A DNA stretch of 64,000 nucleotides. Source: Chamaecrista fasciculata. Its lineage: Eukaryota > Streptophyta > Magnoliopsida > Fabales > Fabaceae. Every line of letters begins with the position of its first letter. Position 1 is the stretch's first letter. The translations under genes and the position numbers were made by a program. Location of the stretch: NCBI GenBank assembly GCA_003254925.1, contig QANZ01049188.1, positions 200,095-264,094 of the forward strand. Direction: 5' to 3'. The notes below the pieces were generated by a model. That model saw only the letters and a program-made list of their open reading frames with translations. It was not told the origin of the DNA and made no database searches. Of this stretch, positions 36,318 to 48,590 are shown one piece after another.

Positions 36318-37792
36318 TGTAGGAAGGGAAAGTAAGATGTAAAATGAATGGAATAAGGGGTGGGTGTGGTGGGAAAGGGGTTCGTACAGGAACCTTATCT
36401 GTGTTGTAATAAAGGGTAAATGAAATTAATCAAATTATGAAAGAATGCAGGTTGAGGTAGTTCAGTTAAACGAAAGGCAGAGAGACAGAGGGTCCCACTA
36501 ATAATGAAGAAGCTTAATCAAGTATGGCACTACTGTGAGTAAATGAAATATGTATATATTAATGTTCCAATACAATATTGGCATGTATAGTAATGGTATG
36601 TATACGGTCACCGACCACATGGGCTATCCCACTGGTATACGTACTTTCTCAGACTGAGAGGGGTGAATCTACCACACAACACAACACATATTTGTGTGTA
36701 TATATATATATATATATCACTTTCTTGGCCACATGTTTAATGGCGATTCAATTCCAAAACGTATATTAAAGATATATTGAGCTAGCTAGCTGGTCAATAT
36801 CGACTGTCTCCGATCCGTGTCTCACCATGTTACTTACGACTAATTGATTGCTTAATTATGGCTTTAATTTGTGTCTTCATATTATAGCCAACTTAGATGG
36901 GATTCATTCATAATTTATATATATATACAAGCATATATAATTTAATACATTTTCTCAACATTGAGAGAAAGATGCTTGACTTTGGAAGACACTACTGGAC
37001 TACTTCTCACCTCTCATGCATCAATGTCATGGACTAATTAATTAGCTACCTCATTGATCGGCATATATAATTATAGAAGAGAGAGATATACAAGAAAAGA
37101 ACAGTAGAAATATAGAATTCGAGTTCATGTGGATATCAAAATTAATTATTTAACGTGATTAAGCATCACCGAATCGTCTGGTTTAATTAATTCCATACTA
37201 ATATATAGTATATAGTAATATCTTATACGAAGCTAAAGCTTTGCTAACAAATGAATAAATTGGTTTGCACTTGAGATTAATTAACGAATTTTTTACGTGG
37301 TGCATTAATTTATTTTTACTAACATTTTATTTAATTAGTTTGAAACTTGACAATAGATGAAATTTAATTTCAAAAAATTCAAATCATAACAAGACCAAAA
37401 AAACACTTACAGGAGTCTTGGTTACGTGAACAACACTCCATTCAATTAATAAAAGGCGTAGGGGCAGACTTTAATTCCTTTTTTATTTTTCAAAAGAACA
37501 GAAAAACTAATTATTATAGACCTAATGCCACGAATTTATGCCAACTTCTAAAGAAATGATTATTTCAGACCAGAAAGTGATGAATTCTCGCAACCTTGAA
37601 TTACCTCAATAATCCAACTTCAGAAAAAGTAGTCTTTCGTGAAGTTGGATGCCAAATTAAGGAAAAAGTCATCATTAGCAAAGGCAATTGTCTTCTTGGT
37701 TCTGTATTTAAGCTCATAAAAGTGTAAAACTTTAAATACCAAAGATGTTTTATTATACAAAGTTTGCCCCAGAAAAGTAAAGAATTTACATA
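36318..37792. other. Intergenic AT-rich DNA
   Basis: No gene recognised on either strand. A (TA)n stretch lies near 36700-36716, and several TTAATTAATTAA-like runs follow. The open frames are short and carry no domain. Confidence 0.45.
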
Positions 37793-37794
37793 TA

Positions 37795-38067
37795 CTCCCT
37801 CCATTCCTATATATCTGATGTTTAAGGTAAATACACACAGACCAATGAAATGATTAGCTCACCTAAAATGAAGAGAAAAATGAAGTAAAAAGACTAAATT
37901 ATCCTTATTAAATTACTTGAAAAATGTTTTTCATTTATGACTCTACTATATTTAATAGGGATAGAATAGTAAAAAAATAATTAATGCTCTCTTGAAGTTG
38001 TAAAACATCAGATATTTTGGAAGAAAAAAAGTTCTCCAGAAAAGCAGATATTCAGGAAGGGAAGGAG
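37795..38067. mobile_element. Stowaway-like MITE, single-unit relative of 16907-17894
   Basis: 273 bp between TA dinucleotides at 37793-37794 and 38068-38069, with ends CTCCCTCCATTCC and GGAAGGGAAGGAG. The interior is nearly the same as one unit of the four-unit element at 16907-17894, including gaccaatgaaatgattagc and tcttgaagttgtaaaacatc. It shows what the element looked like before the internal amplification. Confidence 0.88.
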
Positions 38068-38557
38068 TAATTAATTATGTTTAATAGAGTTGGATGGAAC
38101 ATGATACGTGTCTCCGGGCTTGGATCTCAAGACTCAAACAAATTCCCTAATTAATGATCATGATAAAGATTGAAGAGTATGGTAGTTAAAAATTTAAAGT
38201 TGCTCCAATAGTCCAATAAATAATGGAAGGTTTGACTTAAATACCACGTGAAAGGTTATTAAACTTGTACTGAGTGACTAGAAGGATTTTGTAATTAAAT
38301 GGGAGCTATTAATTAATTATTTATTTTAAAACTTTAGATCAAAAGCCTGAGCTGACACAGTTGTAAGGGTATCACAGTCATAATAATTATTGCAAATTAA
38401 AAGAAAACTTCAATCATTTATTGACAAGCAAATTTGTGCCGAAGTCATAGCTAGATCATGGATTCAAATGACCAAACTACCCATATCCATCCTAACAATA
38501 GGAAGATTTGAATTTGAACCTCCTAGTTCAATCTGTTGAATTCGATATTCAATATTA

Positions 38558-38817
38558 CTCTCTTTAATTTTGAATATCTACTTTATTTAGAGATATTTTT
38601 TTTAAAAAAAAAGTTGATGTTTTACCGAATATTAATTACTCATTTTACAATTTTATCTCTATTAAATAATTAGTAAAAGTTAAATTGGTGAGTCACTGAG
38701 AGTAATTTAATAGAAATAATTTAGTCTTCTTATATCATATTTTTCTTTAGGTGAATTAATAATTTTCTTGGCCTCGTGTATTAACTTTAAAAAATAGATA
38801 TTCAGAACTAGAAGGAG
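38558..38817. mobile_element. Second Stowaway-like MITE, different family
   Basis: 260 bp with TA at 38556-38557 and 38818-38819. The left end CTCTCTTTAATTTTGAATATC pairs with the reverse complement of the right end, CTCCTTCTAGTTCTGAATATC, with several mismatches. The interior is AT-rich and differs from the other Stowaway elements in the window. Non-coding. Confidence 0.6.
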
Positions 38818-38819
38818 TA

Positions 38820-40550
38820 TAATGAAGAAGGTAAAGTTAACCTAATTGTCATTTATTTTGAGAGAAATCAAATGAGATGTATGTAAAAGAGATAAGAAAG
38901 AATGAAGAAAGAGATTTCTATAAAACTCCTCTAACACTTAAGAGAACAAAAGATAATAAAAAATATTTAATTTAAAATTAGGCGAAAGATGAATATTTAT
39001 GGAATTTTTTATATCATGTTGAGAGAAAATCTTAAAAATAATGAAAGTCACCGTGGATACATGTAACTCTCACTAATAATAATTGTTGGTGGGCTACTGA
39101 ACCTTTGAAAAAAGAACAAATATTTTTCTGTAAGCAGTCAAAGACAAATAAATCTCTTGTAGTGTATTATAAATGTAGTGCTAAGAGAAAAAAAAATTTA
39201 GAGACAGAAATTGTTAGTGAGACCTACACCTCTAATATTTTATCTCTCTAAGTGTTTTTTTCTCTCTAACACTATACTTATAATGTATTACAAGGAATCC
39301 AAATTCTTAAATAAGGCGATCACCGGTCAGCCATCCAAAAGTATATTGATTATTAATAACATAAATACACTTTTTTTGGTTTAAAGTAATTAATGAAGGT
39401 TTTGTAGAGATCATTAATTATAATACATTAATATATATGAAATGATGTAGTCCCAATCAAGAGGGGTAGCCACCATGGGAACATGCAGAAAGGGACGAGT
39501 GCATCACTTTCACGAATCATGCATGTTCATGAAACGCAGATTACATTGTTTTGCTTAGAGATCGAAGGTGTAATTAACCACACAAAAATTGCTATCTTGT
39601 TCATCATTACACAGAGATGGACTTGCAAACAAACTCGTGGTGGGACCCTTGGCAGCCTTATATAGTCAATCTTGGATTAGATTAACATTTTAATTAATGG
39701 TGGTTGTTGTGATTAGGATATAGTGGGTGATAGATATGTATGTGAAAACAACAACCCTTTCTTTTTCGATTCAGATCTTAATGCATTGGCTTGGCTTTCA
39801 AGGCAGACATGTAGGCCTTTTGGAATTTTTGTACGCAAATTATGTCCTTCTAATCCATCCACTTTTTCTCATTCATCTTCTTGTCCTCTCAACATCACTT
39901 CACACTTAATTTTAGTTATTTATAATTACCTTTGGAGTTATGAATGACTAGAGAATTTCAACTGTACGTACTTTGTCAAGGACAGTAGTATCTGGAAATT
40001 AAGGAAAAGAATATGGCATTTTTAGGCCACACAAGCTAAGGATATGCATGTATATACCTTTTGAGAAAGTGGGTGTTTTATTCTCTATAAGTTCGCAGCT
40101 AATTTGAATCTTGAGAAGGTGGTAAAGTGACAACAAAGAATTTACTTTCAACACACATGAGGATCCACTTTGTATATCCTAGAAATGAAGGTGGGATTAC
40201 AAGATATTCTTCTCTCTGTGAATAGAAATGAAAAAAAAATGATAGAGCAGACAAAATAGCAAAAGGGATAGGAATAAATCAAAGAGGAAGCTACATCATG
40301 ATCCTCTGTGTGTGTGTGTGTATCATCAGTATTCATCACCACATTGATGGAAGAGATTCCAAATGGGCAAAATCACTAACTAAAGGAGAGGAAAATTAAA
40401 GTTGATGAACCAATGGAAAGAAAGGAATCAACTTCAAAATTCAATCCGTTCAAGCTATTTCATTCTGTAAGCTAGCTAACATATTATGGAGTATGACCCC
40501 TGCTCAATGACTCAATCATTAGAAACTAATCAATTAATAACTCGAGATAT
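38820..40550. other. Intergenic DNA around the foldback element
   Basis: Apart from the foldback at 39156-39294 nothing is recognised. The frames near 39483 and 39723 are open for 60-74 codons but show no domain or splice support. A (GT)n run is at 40306-40321. Confidence 0.4.
39156..39294. mobile_element. Short foldback MITE-like element
   Basis: Arms of about 38 bases are inverted: left cttgtagtgtattataaatg, right in reverse complement cttgtaatacattataag, each running into AGAGAGAAAAAA-like sequence. The centre has agtgagacctacac. Target duplication not found. It resembles the 113-base foldback at 40551-40663. Confidence 0.5.
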
Positions 40551-40663
40551 GATCCTCTATAGTGTACTTTAGGTGAAGTGCAGAGAGATAAGAATAGGTT
40601 AGAGAAAGAAAGTGTCAGTGAAATTCACTTTTTCTCTCTACACTTCACTCACTATAGAGGATC
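40551..40663. mobile_element. 113-bp foldback MITE-like element
   Basis: The ends GATCCTCTATAGTG and CACTATAGAGGATC are perfect 14-base inverted repeats, with a second paired stretch (gaagtgcagagagata against tctctctacacttcac). It would fold into one long hairpin. No target duplication was identified. The centre (gtcagtgaaattcac) resembles that of 39156-39294, suggesting one family. Confidence 0.6.
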
Positions 40664-43409
40664 TAAATGACTAATATCTTAGGTATTGTGGAATTTTACT
40701 TTCATAGAAAATATAAGTGAGGCATAAAAAGATAAGGAAGAACGGACTATGTAATGAGATTTTTTATTGACCCAATCATTCATAATTGCTTTAAATTTTC
40801 ACCTCTTGTATCTGATAAACGGATTTCGAAAGCATGAATTTATATATGTTCCCTCTATCAGACTGTAAATCTGACTATTAGTCACAATTCTGTCACACCT
40901 TTTTTTATCTGATTATCACGTAAGCGTTGCCAGAACTTTTGATATGTATTGTGTGTCATTGGTTCCTCTATCTAATGAATTGTATATTGATTAACAAAAA
41001 AGCATAGGTTAAGAAGAAAAAAAAATTATCCAATGACTTGATAATCACTCTTCACATGAGATTATATCATACCACGTCATCCTTAAGCAACTAACATGGG
41101 ATAAAAATTTACCTACGAAAAAAAAGAGGATAAATTATATTCTATGTTCTTAACTAAAGTTACCATTACACTCTTCTCTTCTCAAGGAAACGTTGATTTC
41201 TTTTGATTAAAACTATAACTTATATATACAAATAAGTTCTTTAGATTTTTATAACAATTTTTCATTTTGTAAAAGATTAAATTATTCCAATTTTTCCAAA
41301 GGACTATTCTACATTTTTTAAAATACACAAAGTACTTTTATATTATTTGAATGATAAATATAAAGATGTTTTAATCAAAATACTTAAGATCTAACATATC
41401 TTATGTTGGTTCTCTCCAAAGAAAAAAAAACCAATATAGATATATAAAAAAAAACTCAGCTCAGTTATTGATGATGCGTTGATGAATTCAAAGGGCACAT
41501 AAATAGCAACGCCCTTTCACCACATGAATAAGACTAGTGCGAATCAATAACCCAATTACCCAATTATTTAGGCAAGCCTCATTAGGCTTTTGAAAAATAT
41601 ATCTGCTAACAAAAAACCAGACTCGGGGAGGCCAACAGTTAAACATTTAAAATTAAATTTGACCCCCCCAAAAAACTAAGAGTTTAAAATTTTAAAATTG
41701 CATAAATGGTCAAGATGAAGAAAATTCTAGCGTTTCAACCTAAAATACGTATCCCTTGAAATACTTTAAGATGAACTGTCTTTATAACATAATTTTTTGC
41801 ACGAAAAGAAATTAAAAAATGCACTGCATCTTAAAATAGTCCCCAGTCCAATTGAGAATTGGGTAACATACAGGTCCACACATCAGGGTTCCTTTCATTG
41901 TTAGCCCTTGCTACAACTTGTAGCTATTTCTGCATGATTCATCGTTACTCATTTGGTCAAGTTTCATTCAAATTAGTACCTACCCCAAAATAGAAAGTTG
42001 ACTATATGCAACAAAAGGAACCTACTAAGCTAATAACTAAGGTTTGATCCCTAATCTACCTTGTGATTAGAATGGATACAACTAGTTTGACACATCATAA
42101 CTGCACTGTTTATGATAACTTTGACAAAAGGATTCCTTTGATAAGAGTATTACTTTTCTATTTTAAATTTATAGCACCTCGATAGATTACTTTGATTGTC
42201 CTTCAAACTCAGAATATACCACTGTACAACGTTCATATCAATCCAAGTTAACAGAATCGACATGACACCATCCATCATTCCAATATATAGTCCCTTGAGA
42301 AATTACAAGAGGTTTGATAATCCAGAAAAACAAATAAAATGAATGAATAATCAGTGCAGTGCAATGGCCACATTCTACAACTTAAATGATGCCACAAAAA
42401 AATAAAAAAACTTGACAGCTAAAGCCTAGACAATGCCATTGCAAACAAAACCATTAAGAACAGAGAAAAAAATAAGACAGTATAATTCAAGGACACAACC
42501 CTTACCAATGCAAACAAACACTCAATGATCTATTGTTATCATTCATCAATACTTCTGTTTAGATTCAAAGGGTGCAGTTTGATCATAAATTTGTGGCCTG
42601 AAGTCTCATTTACTGGCTATTAAGTGCTTATCAGATAGACACTAAAAACACAAACTATGAAATGATAAGTGATCGGTTTAGGTAAATCACGTTTACAAAA
42701 AATATTGGAAAATATTTGAGCACTCAACATAGAAGTGAAATTCTCAGACATCAAAAGGTAGGACCATAAGACATCCTGAACTAAAACCTTCGAGACAACT
42801 TATTTCAGAGCCAATTATACTGCAGGCAGGAACAAAAACCATCCATGAAGAATATGTGAAGGTCCTCAACAGTATCATCACAAGAGACACATGACACTCA
42901 AGCTCAAATGTCATCAGTCATCACATGGAAAACCCACAGAAAAAGAAAGATATGTTTGATTCTTTAAGTATTTTTTTTGGCCTGGTAATGTCTATTTACA
43001 TACATGTTGAAAGACCCTTAACACACCCAATCCTAAAACCGTGAGAGAGAGAAAGGTGGTGGGAGGAGGAGAAGATAGTAATACACCACCCAGTACGCAG
43101 GTTTGCAAATCTTTAGGATATGTTTGAGAAAGAAGAGAAGAAAGGAAGGGAAAGAAATGATAACTCCTTATATCTCTTTCTTTTGTTTGAATTAACACTA
43201 CTTCAAATTGTCTTAAATTTTTTTTTAAAAAAAAGATCAATGGAGTATTAGTCCAAAATCTTATTTTCCAATTCTTAACTTTCCAAATAAGGAAAGGATC
43301 TTACAATTATCTTTCCTTCCCTACAATTTAGCTTTATAAAGGGTGTGTTTGAATGTTTGATAATTATGAGGGAAAAGGAAGGGAAAATATTGAACAAAGA
43401 AAAAAAAAA
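40664..43409. other. Intergenic AT-rich DNA
   Basis: No gene recognised on either strand. A T tract followed by GGCCTGG at 42970-42983 resembles the reversed GGCC-A(n) tail of the LINE-derived copies, but no body could be traced. Purine-rich stretches with ggaagggaa occur near 43130-43150 and 43375-43390. Confidence 0.4.
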
Positions 43410-43568
43410 GGGCGGCCCAGTGCACAAGACTCCCACTAGGTGGGGTCTGGGAAGTGTCAAGATGTATGCAACCTTAACCCTGCTCTACAGAGAGACTATT
43501 TGCAAGATTTGAGCCCGTAACCTCTAGGTCATCAGGCAGCAACCTTACCGTAGCGCCAAGGCTCACCT
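43410..43568 (+). mobile_element. Au-type SINE (tRNA-derived)
   Basis: The sequence begins GGGCGGCCCAGTGCACAAG, contains GGTGGGGTCTGGGAAG, ATGCAACCTTAACCCTGC and TTTGAGCCCGTAACCTC, and ends CGCCAAGGCTCACCTTTG. These are the diagnostic blocks of the Au SINE family first described in Aegilops and since seen across flowering plants. GATTTGAGCCCG is the degraded RNA polymerase III box B. It is about 160 bp, slightly shorter than the usual ~180 bp, and several bases have drifted, so it is old. No target duplication was matched. Confidence 0.85.
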
Positions 43569-44811
43569 TTGTTTAGAATTTAATTTTTCCTCCTAAATTC
43601 TTAACTTCCTATCACTCTTTCCCTTCTCTTCCCTGCCCTCCACTATCTTCAATCCAAACATGACCTAAGAATCTAGCAAGTATTTGCATAGGCTGATCAG
43701 CATTTCATATATGCATTGAATCTTTAAGGAGAACATGAAACCAGTCAAAATTTGTCATAGAACTGTTTTTCTAATTAAATCAACAACATGAACTATGTTG
43801 GCCAAAAAAAAAAAACATGAACTATGGAGGGGATCTAAATACACTAAGGTTGGTGGTGTATAGTGAAGGGATTAATGACACATTCAAATAGTATTTCATT
43901 CTCTCCTTTCAAAGAAATATTTGCATATCATCAATTAGTAAGCCATGTCTCAGAGTGTACTACTCAAATGTTATGACTCAATGATGTCTAGTTCTCTATA
44001 GAAAATTGAAAAATACACCGGTCATTTTTGCTAAGCTAAACTACCATTTTATATTACAGTATACAAATACCCAAATGCTCCAAGACAAGTCATGACAAAC
44101 TGATCTATTGTAACATAGGTCAATTCCCCTGGCTTGTTTCAGAATTGACTTCAATCCTTATTCCACCCAGATCCTAAACAGCAAAAGGCTTCAGGTTACT
44201 ACACAACATATTATAAATAGCTATAAGCAACAATGCCTGAAGAAACTTTCCTCTTGAACAGAAAGCACTAGCCGAAGCCAATAGGGCTAACCAAACTCTA
44301 AACAGAAAGAGGATGAATACAGCACTCAATCAACGGATTAATATAAGACAAACGACTGCAACGTCCAAACAATATTTTTCATAGGATTAAGCCCACGGTT
44401 TCACATAATCATTTGAAGTTTCAGAGACAAACCATGAACATACATTCATTCACTAAAGTAGGCAAGTAATTTCCAAATTGAACAAGTATAAATTAACATT
44501 TTAACATATACTTCCAGGGATGGAAATGTTCAAGTGACTGAGTTGATTCGAAACCAAATAATAAAGAAACTATAAGCAAAAAGGAAAAAAACAACTACTC
44601 AGGATTCAAAATTAACCAACGTATATACAAAATTCTGGAGAATTCTGTACGATGTAGGCTGAATAACTATCAAATCTAAACACAAAGATAATGTAACTAA
44701 AAGCTAATATAATACGATCAACCATCAGAAATAAAAATAAAATTAGACCCTTCCAACTTTGGGATTCAAGGGAAATCGTTAATAAGAATTCGTAGGTAAG
44801 CGGCAAATCAG
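43569..44811. other. Intergenic, leading to the 3' end of the LEA_2 gene
   Basis: No gene recognised. The phrases gggtgtgtttgaatg (43341) and caatccaaacatgacc (43650) on either side of the SINE are roughly inverted, so the SINE may lie in an old hAT-like MITE; the support is weak. The 3' UTR of the next gene probably covers some of 44600-44811. Confidence 0.35.
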
Positions 44812-45558
44812 TCAAGTCCAGACCTGGCAATCCTTGGGTCCCCCCGATAAGCTCCCCGACGAGCTGTTCGATGAAATGCCAACGACAATTTTGGGACACA
44901 AAATCTTAAGCACTCGCGTCCTCAATCTCCACGCACCAGAGCGGAACACAGAGGAAGCGATAATCTGCACATCGAAGGAAATAGACCCATGTGCCTTATC
45001 TCCATTCAAATCATCGACAGTCTTTTTTTCCACATAAGAATTGACAGCCGAAAACGTCCCGTTCAGAGTCGTCTCACTCTTCTTCTCCTGCTCGAACGGC
45101 GGAAGCAACGTCTCCGAAATAAAGACATTCTTGTAAAACATAGAGGATTGAAGCATACGGTAATTGATGCTCATCTTCTTGTTGTTGTTTTGCACCAGGA
45201 ACGCCGCCTGCCACGTGCCGCTCACCGACGGGGAGCTACCGGAGGAGGTGGCGTTAAAATTGGCGACAGAAAAGGAATCGACGCGAAAATGGGGCAAGCT
45301 AGGGCGAAGGACGAGCCAAGTGATGAAGACGATGATACCGAAGATGACGAAGAGGCCGATGATGGTGGCGAGAAAAGTGCGGAAGAAGGAGCGAGTGAAG
45401 TTAGCGCGTGAAGAATTGGGATTGTAGTATTGGGGTTGTGGGTATGGTGGCGGCGCGTTATACGGATAGGCGGTGCCGGTGGGCGGAGCTTGGCCGCCGT
45501 TAGGCTGGTAATACGGCGGTGCCGGGTAGCCGGTGGCCGGTCTCGAAGGATCTTGCAT
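44812..45558 (-). CDS. NHL/LEA_2-domain membrane protein with Pro/Tyr-rich N-terminus
   Basis: This intronless gene codes for 248 residues. Residues 1-50 are a cytosolic tail rich in Pro, Tyr, Gln and Gly (GYPAPPYYQPNGG, APPPYPQPQYYNP). A single membrane segment is at about 61-84, followed by LRPSLPHFRVDSFSV, the entry to a LEA_2 domain that runs through QAAFLVQNNNKKMSINY, ETLLPPFEQ and GSISFDVQI to the Cys-containing end. The design is that of NDR1/HIN1-like proteins, but the usual NPN-type motif reads QNNNKKMSINY, so it belongs to a more distant branch than the gene at 34663. Location in the plasma membrane and a role in stress or defence are inferred from family. The coding strand is GC-rich, and the long frames on the other strand are shadows. 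Confidence 0.9.
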   Translation of the reverse strand: MQDPSRPATGYPAPPYYQPNGGQAPPTGTAYPYNAPPPYPQPQYYNPNSSRANFTRSFFRTFLATIIGLFVIFGIIVFITWLVLRPSLPHFRVDSFSVANFNATSSGSSPSVSGTWQAAFLVQNNNKKMSINYRMLQSSMFYKNVFISETLLPPFEQEKKSETTLNGTFSAVNSYVEKKTVDDLNGDKAHGSISFDVQIIASSVFRSGAWRLRTRVLKILCPKIVVGISSNSSSGSLSGGPKDCQVWT

Positions 45559-46280
45559 ATCAGAGAGAGACGGTGGAGTGAAGAAGTCGAATTGGAATCT
45601 GAAAACAGAGTGAAGATCGAAGATGATCGACGCGACACACCAAAAAGCTGTGATATTTGCGAATTGTGAACGCGGATTTCACAAGGAATTCGGGATATTT
45701 GATGTTTCCTATCTGAAATCTTTAATTTTATGAGATTTACTTTCTATTTTTCTTCCCCCAAATACTGATTAATATTTATTACTTATCTAGTTATCTTTCT
45801 TTTATCCAAACTTTTTTTTTTCACTATATTCTCCTTTCAGAATTTTTATAGTTATACATGACTCAAAAATAATCAAAGTCTTTCCTTTTTTTTACTACTT
45901 ATTATGCTGGAGTCGGTTTTAATCTTTTTCTTTTCACTGGTAATTTAAAGTCAAAATACATTCTATTTCAGGATGAGAAAAGTTTGAATTGTGATTAAAT
46001 TTTTATTTTTTTTTGGCCTGAGATTAAATTTTAAATTCAATTAAACGATTTCTAATAATAAATACCGATGATATAAATAAAAAAAAGTTATTTTAATCAA
46101 GTAATAAATGAAATTCTTTTTAGGTTGAGCTAATTTTAGTCCACTCATTCAAACAAAAATTTCCATAGAATTATCAGAGAAATCTTAAAGGGCCACAGCC
46201 GAAAAATATAATTCAACCATGATCTTGAAAAAAAAATATGTTCAAGTTCTACAACATATCCATTTGTTATCTTTAATATT
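45559..46280. other. Upstream region of the LEA_2 gene
   Basis: No gene. The first 120 bases are probably the leader of the minus-strand gene. A T tract followed by GGCCTGAG at 46003-46022 again resembles a reversed retroposon tail. Nothing else recognised. Confidence 0.4.
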
Positions 46281-46289
46281 CATTAAATT

Positions 46290-46720
46290 AAAATGTGTAA
46301 AGATTGTAATCTTATTTTTAAGATTTAAGAAATCTGGTGTAATCTTTTAAAGTGACTTGTATCCGGTCAATTATTAATTTATTAGAAATAAGTATTTATT
46401 AGTGGTTAAGAATTTAAGTATTCGGGCCTACAAATTTAACGAGATTAGGTTAAGTAATCCTCATAGATCTAAGGGTTGATATGCTTATAAATAGATAAGT
46501 AGTTGGCTCTAGAGGTATGACTTGAGAGGTTATTTATTCATCAGGTTATTGTAAACCCTAATTTTATACAATAAAATTTCTTTAGTGCTTGGGTGGATGT
46601 AGACTACATTGGCTGAACCAGGATAAATTATGTGTGTTCATCTATTCTTCTTTATTTTTATTCTCTATATTTAAGTGATCTATGAATATTTGTTGAGAAA
46701 TAATCTGAATCCTAACAAAA
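46290..46720 (+). mobile_element. Possible solo LTR of a plant Copia-type retrotransposon (fossil)
   Basis: Around 46480-46660 the order TATAAATAG, then AACCCTAATTTTATAC and ataaaatttctttagtgctt, then gtggatgtagactacattgg and ctgaaccaggataaatt, ending near ctaaca, is the promoter, R and U5 layout I know from plant Copia LTRs. No internal region or partner LTR was found. The borders are uncertain. It is broken or solitary, and age cannot be set. Confidence 0.45.
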
Positions 46721-47246
46721 TACATAAAATACATAAAGGAAATTAATTTATTATGTGTCAATCATTTGTAGTATTTATCAAAGACAAAAACTTTTAAGTA
46801 ACTTATATGTCAATTCTAAAATTGTGGAGACACGCGCATATAAAAAGAAGTAAGGACCAAAATATTCTGGAAGTTAATATGAAATTAGTAGAAAGAATAA
46901 GGGAATCATGGATTGTGGGTAAGGAATATTCTGTAAACAATAAGAGAAGTGCACTTTGTGAAGAAATTATTCAGTGAATAATTGCAATGAAAGAAAAATA
47001 TATTTTAGATAAGACCTGTACACTTTGTGAAGAAAAGTGCACAATAATGATGAGATAAACAATTAGATTTATATCATAAAATATAAAATCTCAATATTAA
47101 TCTTTTTTTTCTTTATTCTCTTAATTTTACTGCTAAAAATTATAACACATATCGTAGGTAGATTTAAAAAATTTGGCCAATTCTTTGTATTTTATAGTAT
47201 TACGGGATTGGGATAGATAGAGGAATATATTAAAAACTTGAATATG
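46721..47246. other. Intergenic AT-rich DNA
   Basis: Nothing recognised. The phrase gtacactttgtgaagaaa appears at 47016 and a near copy, gtgcactttgtgaagaaatt, at 46950, a small local repeat. Confidence 0.4.
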
Positions 47247-48310
47247 TTAGGTATGGTTTAATTGTAATTTTAAACAATTTTTTTTTTAAAGAGTCACAAT
47301 AAACCCGATCTTAAAACCTTTCCTTCGTGAGAGAAAACCCTCTCCGTCGTGAGAGTTTTTTTGAGTGAAACTTTGGGTCGTCGCCGTCTCAGCGGCGGTG
47401 ACCCTCCCTCTAGTTATAGAGTTTTGTGACAACGACGTTCTGGATCTGAGTTCCCATGGTGGCGTTCTGTGGCGGCAGACCTGGACTATGCATTCCACGA
47501 CGGCTTCTAGCTTCCATAACAACTTCCTGATTTGGTCCTGATTTTTGGGTGTTCTTCCATGGCGACGTTTCATTTTATTATCTTATTATTGTTGCTTTGA
47601 GTCTGTTTTTGTCCTTTTTAGAACAACCATCGGGGTTGTCTGCCTTCGTGTTTGGAAGGGTTTGTCTCTTTTAGATGACTTTATTTATGTTTCTTGTTTT
47701 TTAGATGATTGTATCTTTAGTTGGATTCCTAGATCCGCTAACTTGGCAGTTGATTATCTTGCCAATTTGTCTAAAACGAGGATGAGTCCTCTTGGATGGG
47801 TTGTTATGTCAGTTGATATCTTGTCTAGTGTTGTTGTTTATGCTAGGGGATTGGCTTTTTTTACTTTGTTTTCGTTTGTATTGTGCTTGGTTTTGCCTTA
47901 CTTTTGAATGTTCAGGCAAAAAAAAAATTAATTTTTTCATCTCTTTTATTTTTATATATTTGATACTAACTTAAATTTTGGAGTCCAATCATAAGAGCCT
48001 CTCCCACGATTAAGCTAAATCGGGGACTTGGAGTGGAGTTGGGAATTTCATATTTATAATTATTTATGAACAAAACTATGAATTGATTAATTAATTAATG
48101 TCTTGAGTTGAGGCCTCTTCAAAATCAACAATAATCTTTTGAATTGTGTGTGGTATTAAAGCGTCAATAAATAACAAAATAGTCTCTCCTTTAAGAAAAA
48201 AAACTTAAATATATTATGTAAACTTTGTGATACATTTAAGATCATAATATCTTTTTACCAAAAAAAAGTCATAATATCTAATAATTTTTTTTTACACTGA
48301 GAACTGCTAG
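47247..48310. repeat. Duplicated block, left copy (contains LINE-derived copy C)
   Basis: 1064 bases match 52102-53164 almost perfectly; only a one-base length change in cccgatc and one or two substitutions (for example gatgattg against gatggttg) were noticed. The match starts abruptly at ttaggtatgg and stops at ctgctag, the last base before the N at 48311. It includes the LINE-derived copy C and about 380 bases of AT-rich DNA after it. Confidence 0.9.
47290..47927 (+). mobile_element. LINE-derived short retroposon, copy C
   Basis: Same structure as copy A: GC-rich leader (gtcgtcgccgtctcagcgg, ttctggatctgag), then an RNase H-like tail (SWIPRSANLAVDYLANLS), a 3' UTR and an A tract at 47918-47927. 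This copy preserves a longer middle section than copy A. No target duplication was confirmed. Confidence 0.7.
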
Positions 48311-48590
48311 NAAAAATTATAAATAAACTAAAAGGGCTTTAAAACACAACGTGACTGACCTTTTTCTGCTGTACAAAAATCTTATCTATTTCCATTCTTT
48401 TGGATTCTATCTTTAATCCAGCACAACAAACAAAGACATCCTTGATGAACTATTGTAGTGAATGTCCAGAACAACTTCAGAAAAAGAAATATATAATCGA
48501 TAATCACAATCTGACTTCATCCCAACTTTTCCATTGACACATCATTGTCTTTCCTTTCATAATTAATTTCACGAACTGATCTTGCTTCAA

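Noticed and set aside
39723-39947. Two overlapping frames of 60-74 codons
   Set aside because: Short, no domain, in different frames of the same stretch; consistent with chance.
43410-43568. tRNA gene suggested by a box B-like sequence
   Set aside because: The whole stretch matches the Au SINE; there is no cloverleaf or intact box A.
45164-45669. Plus-strand frames opposite the LEA_2 gene
   Set aside because: Shadows of the coding strand without domains.
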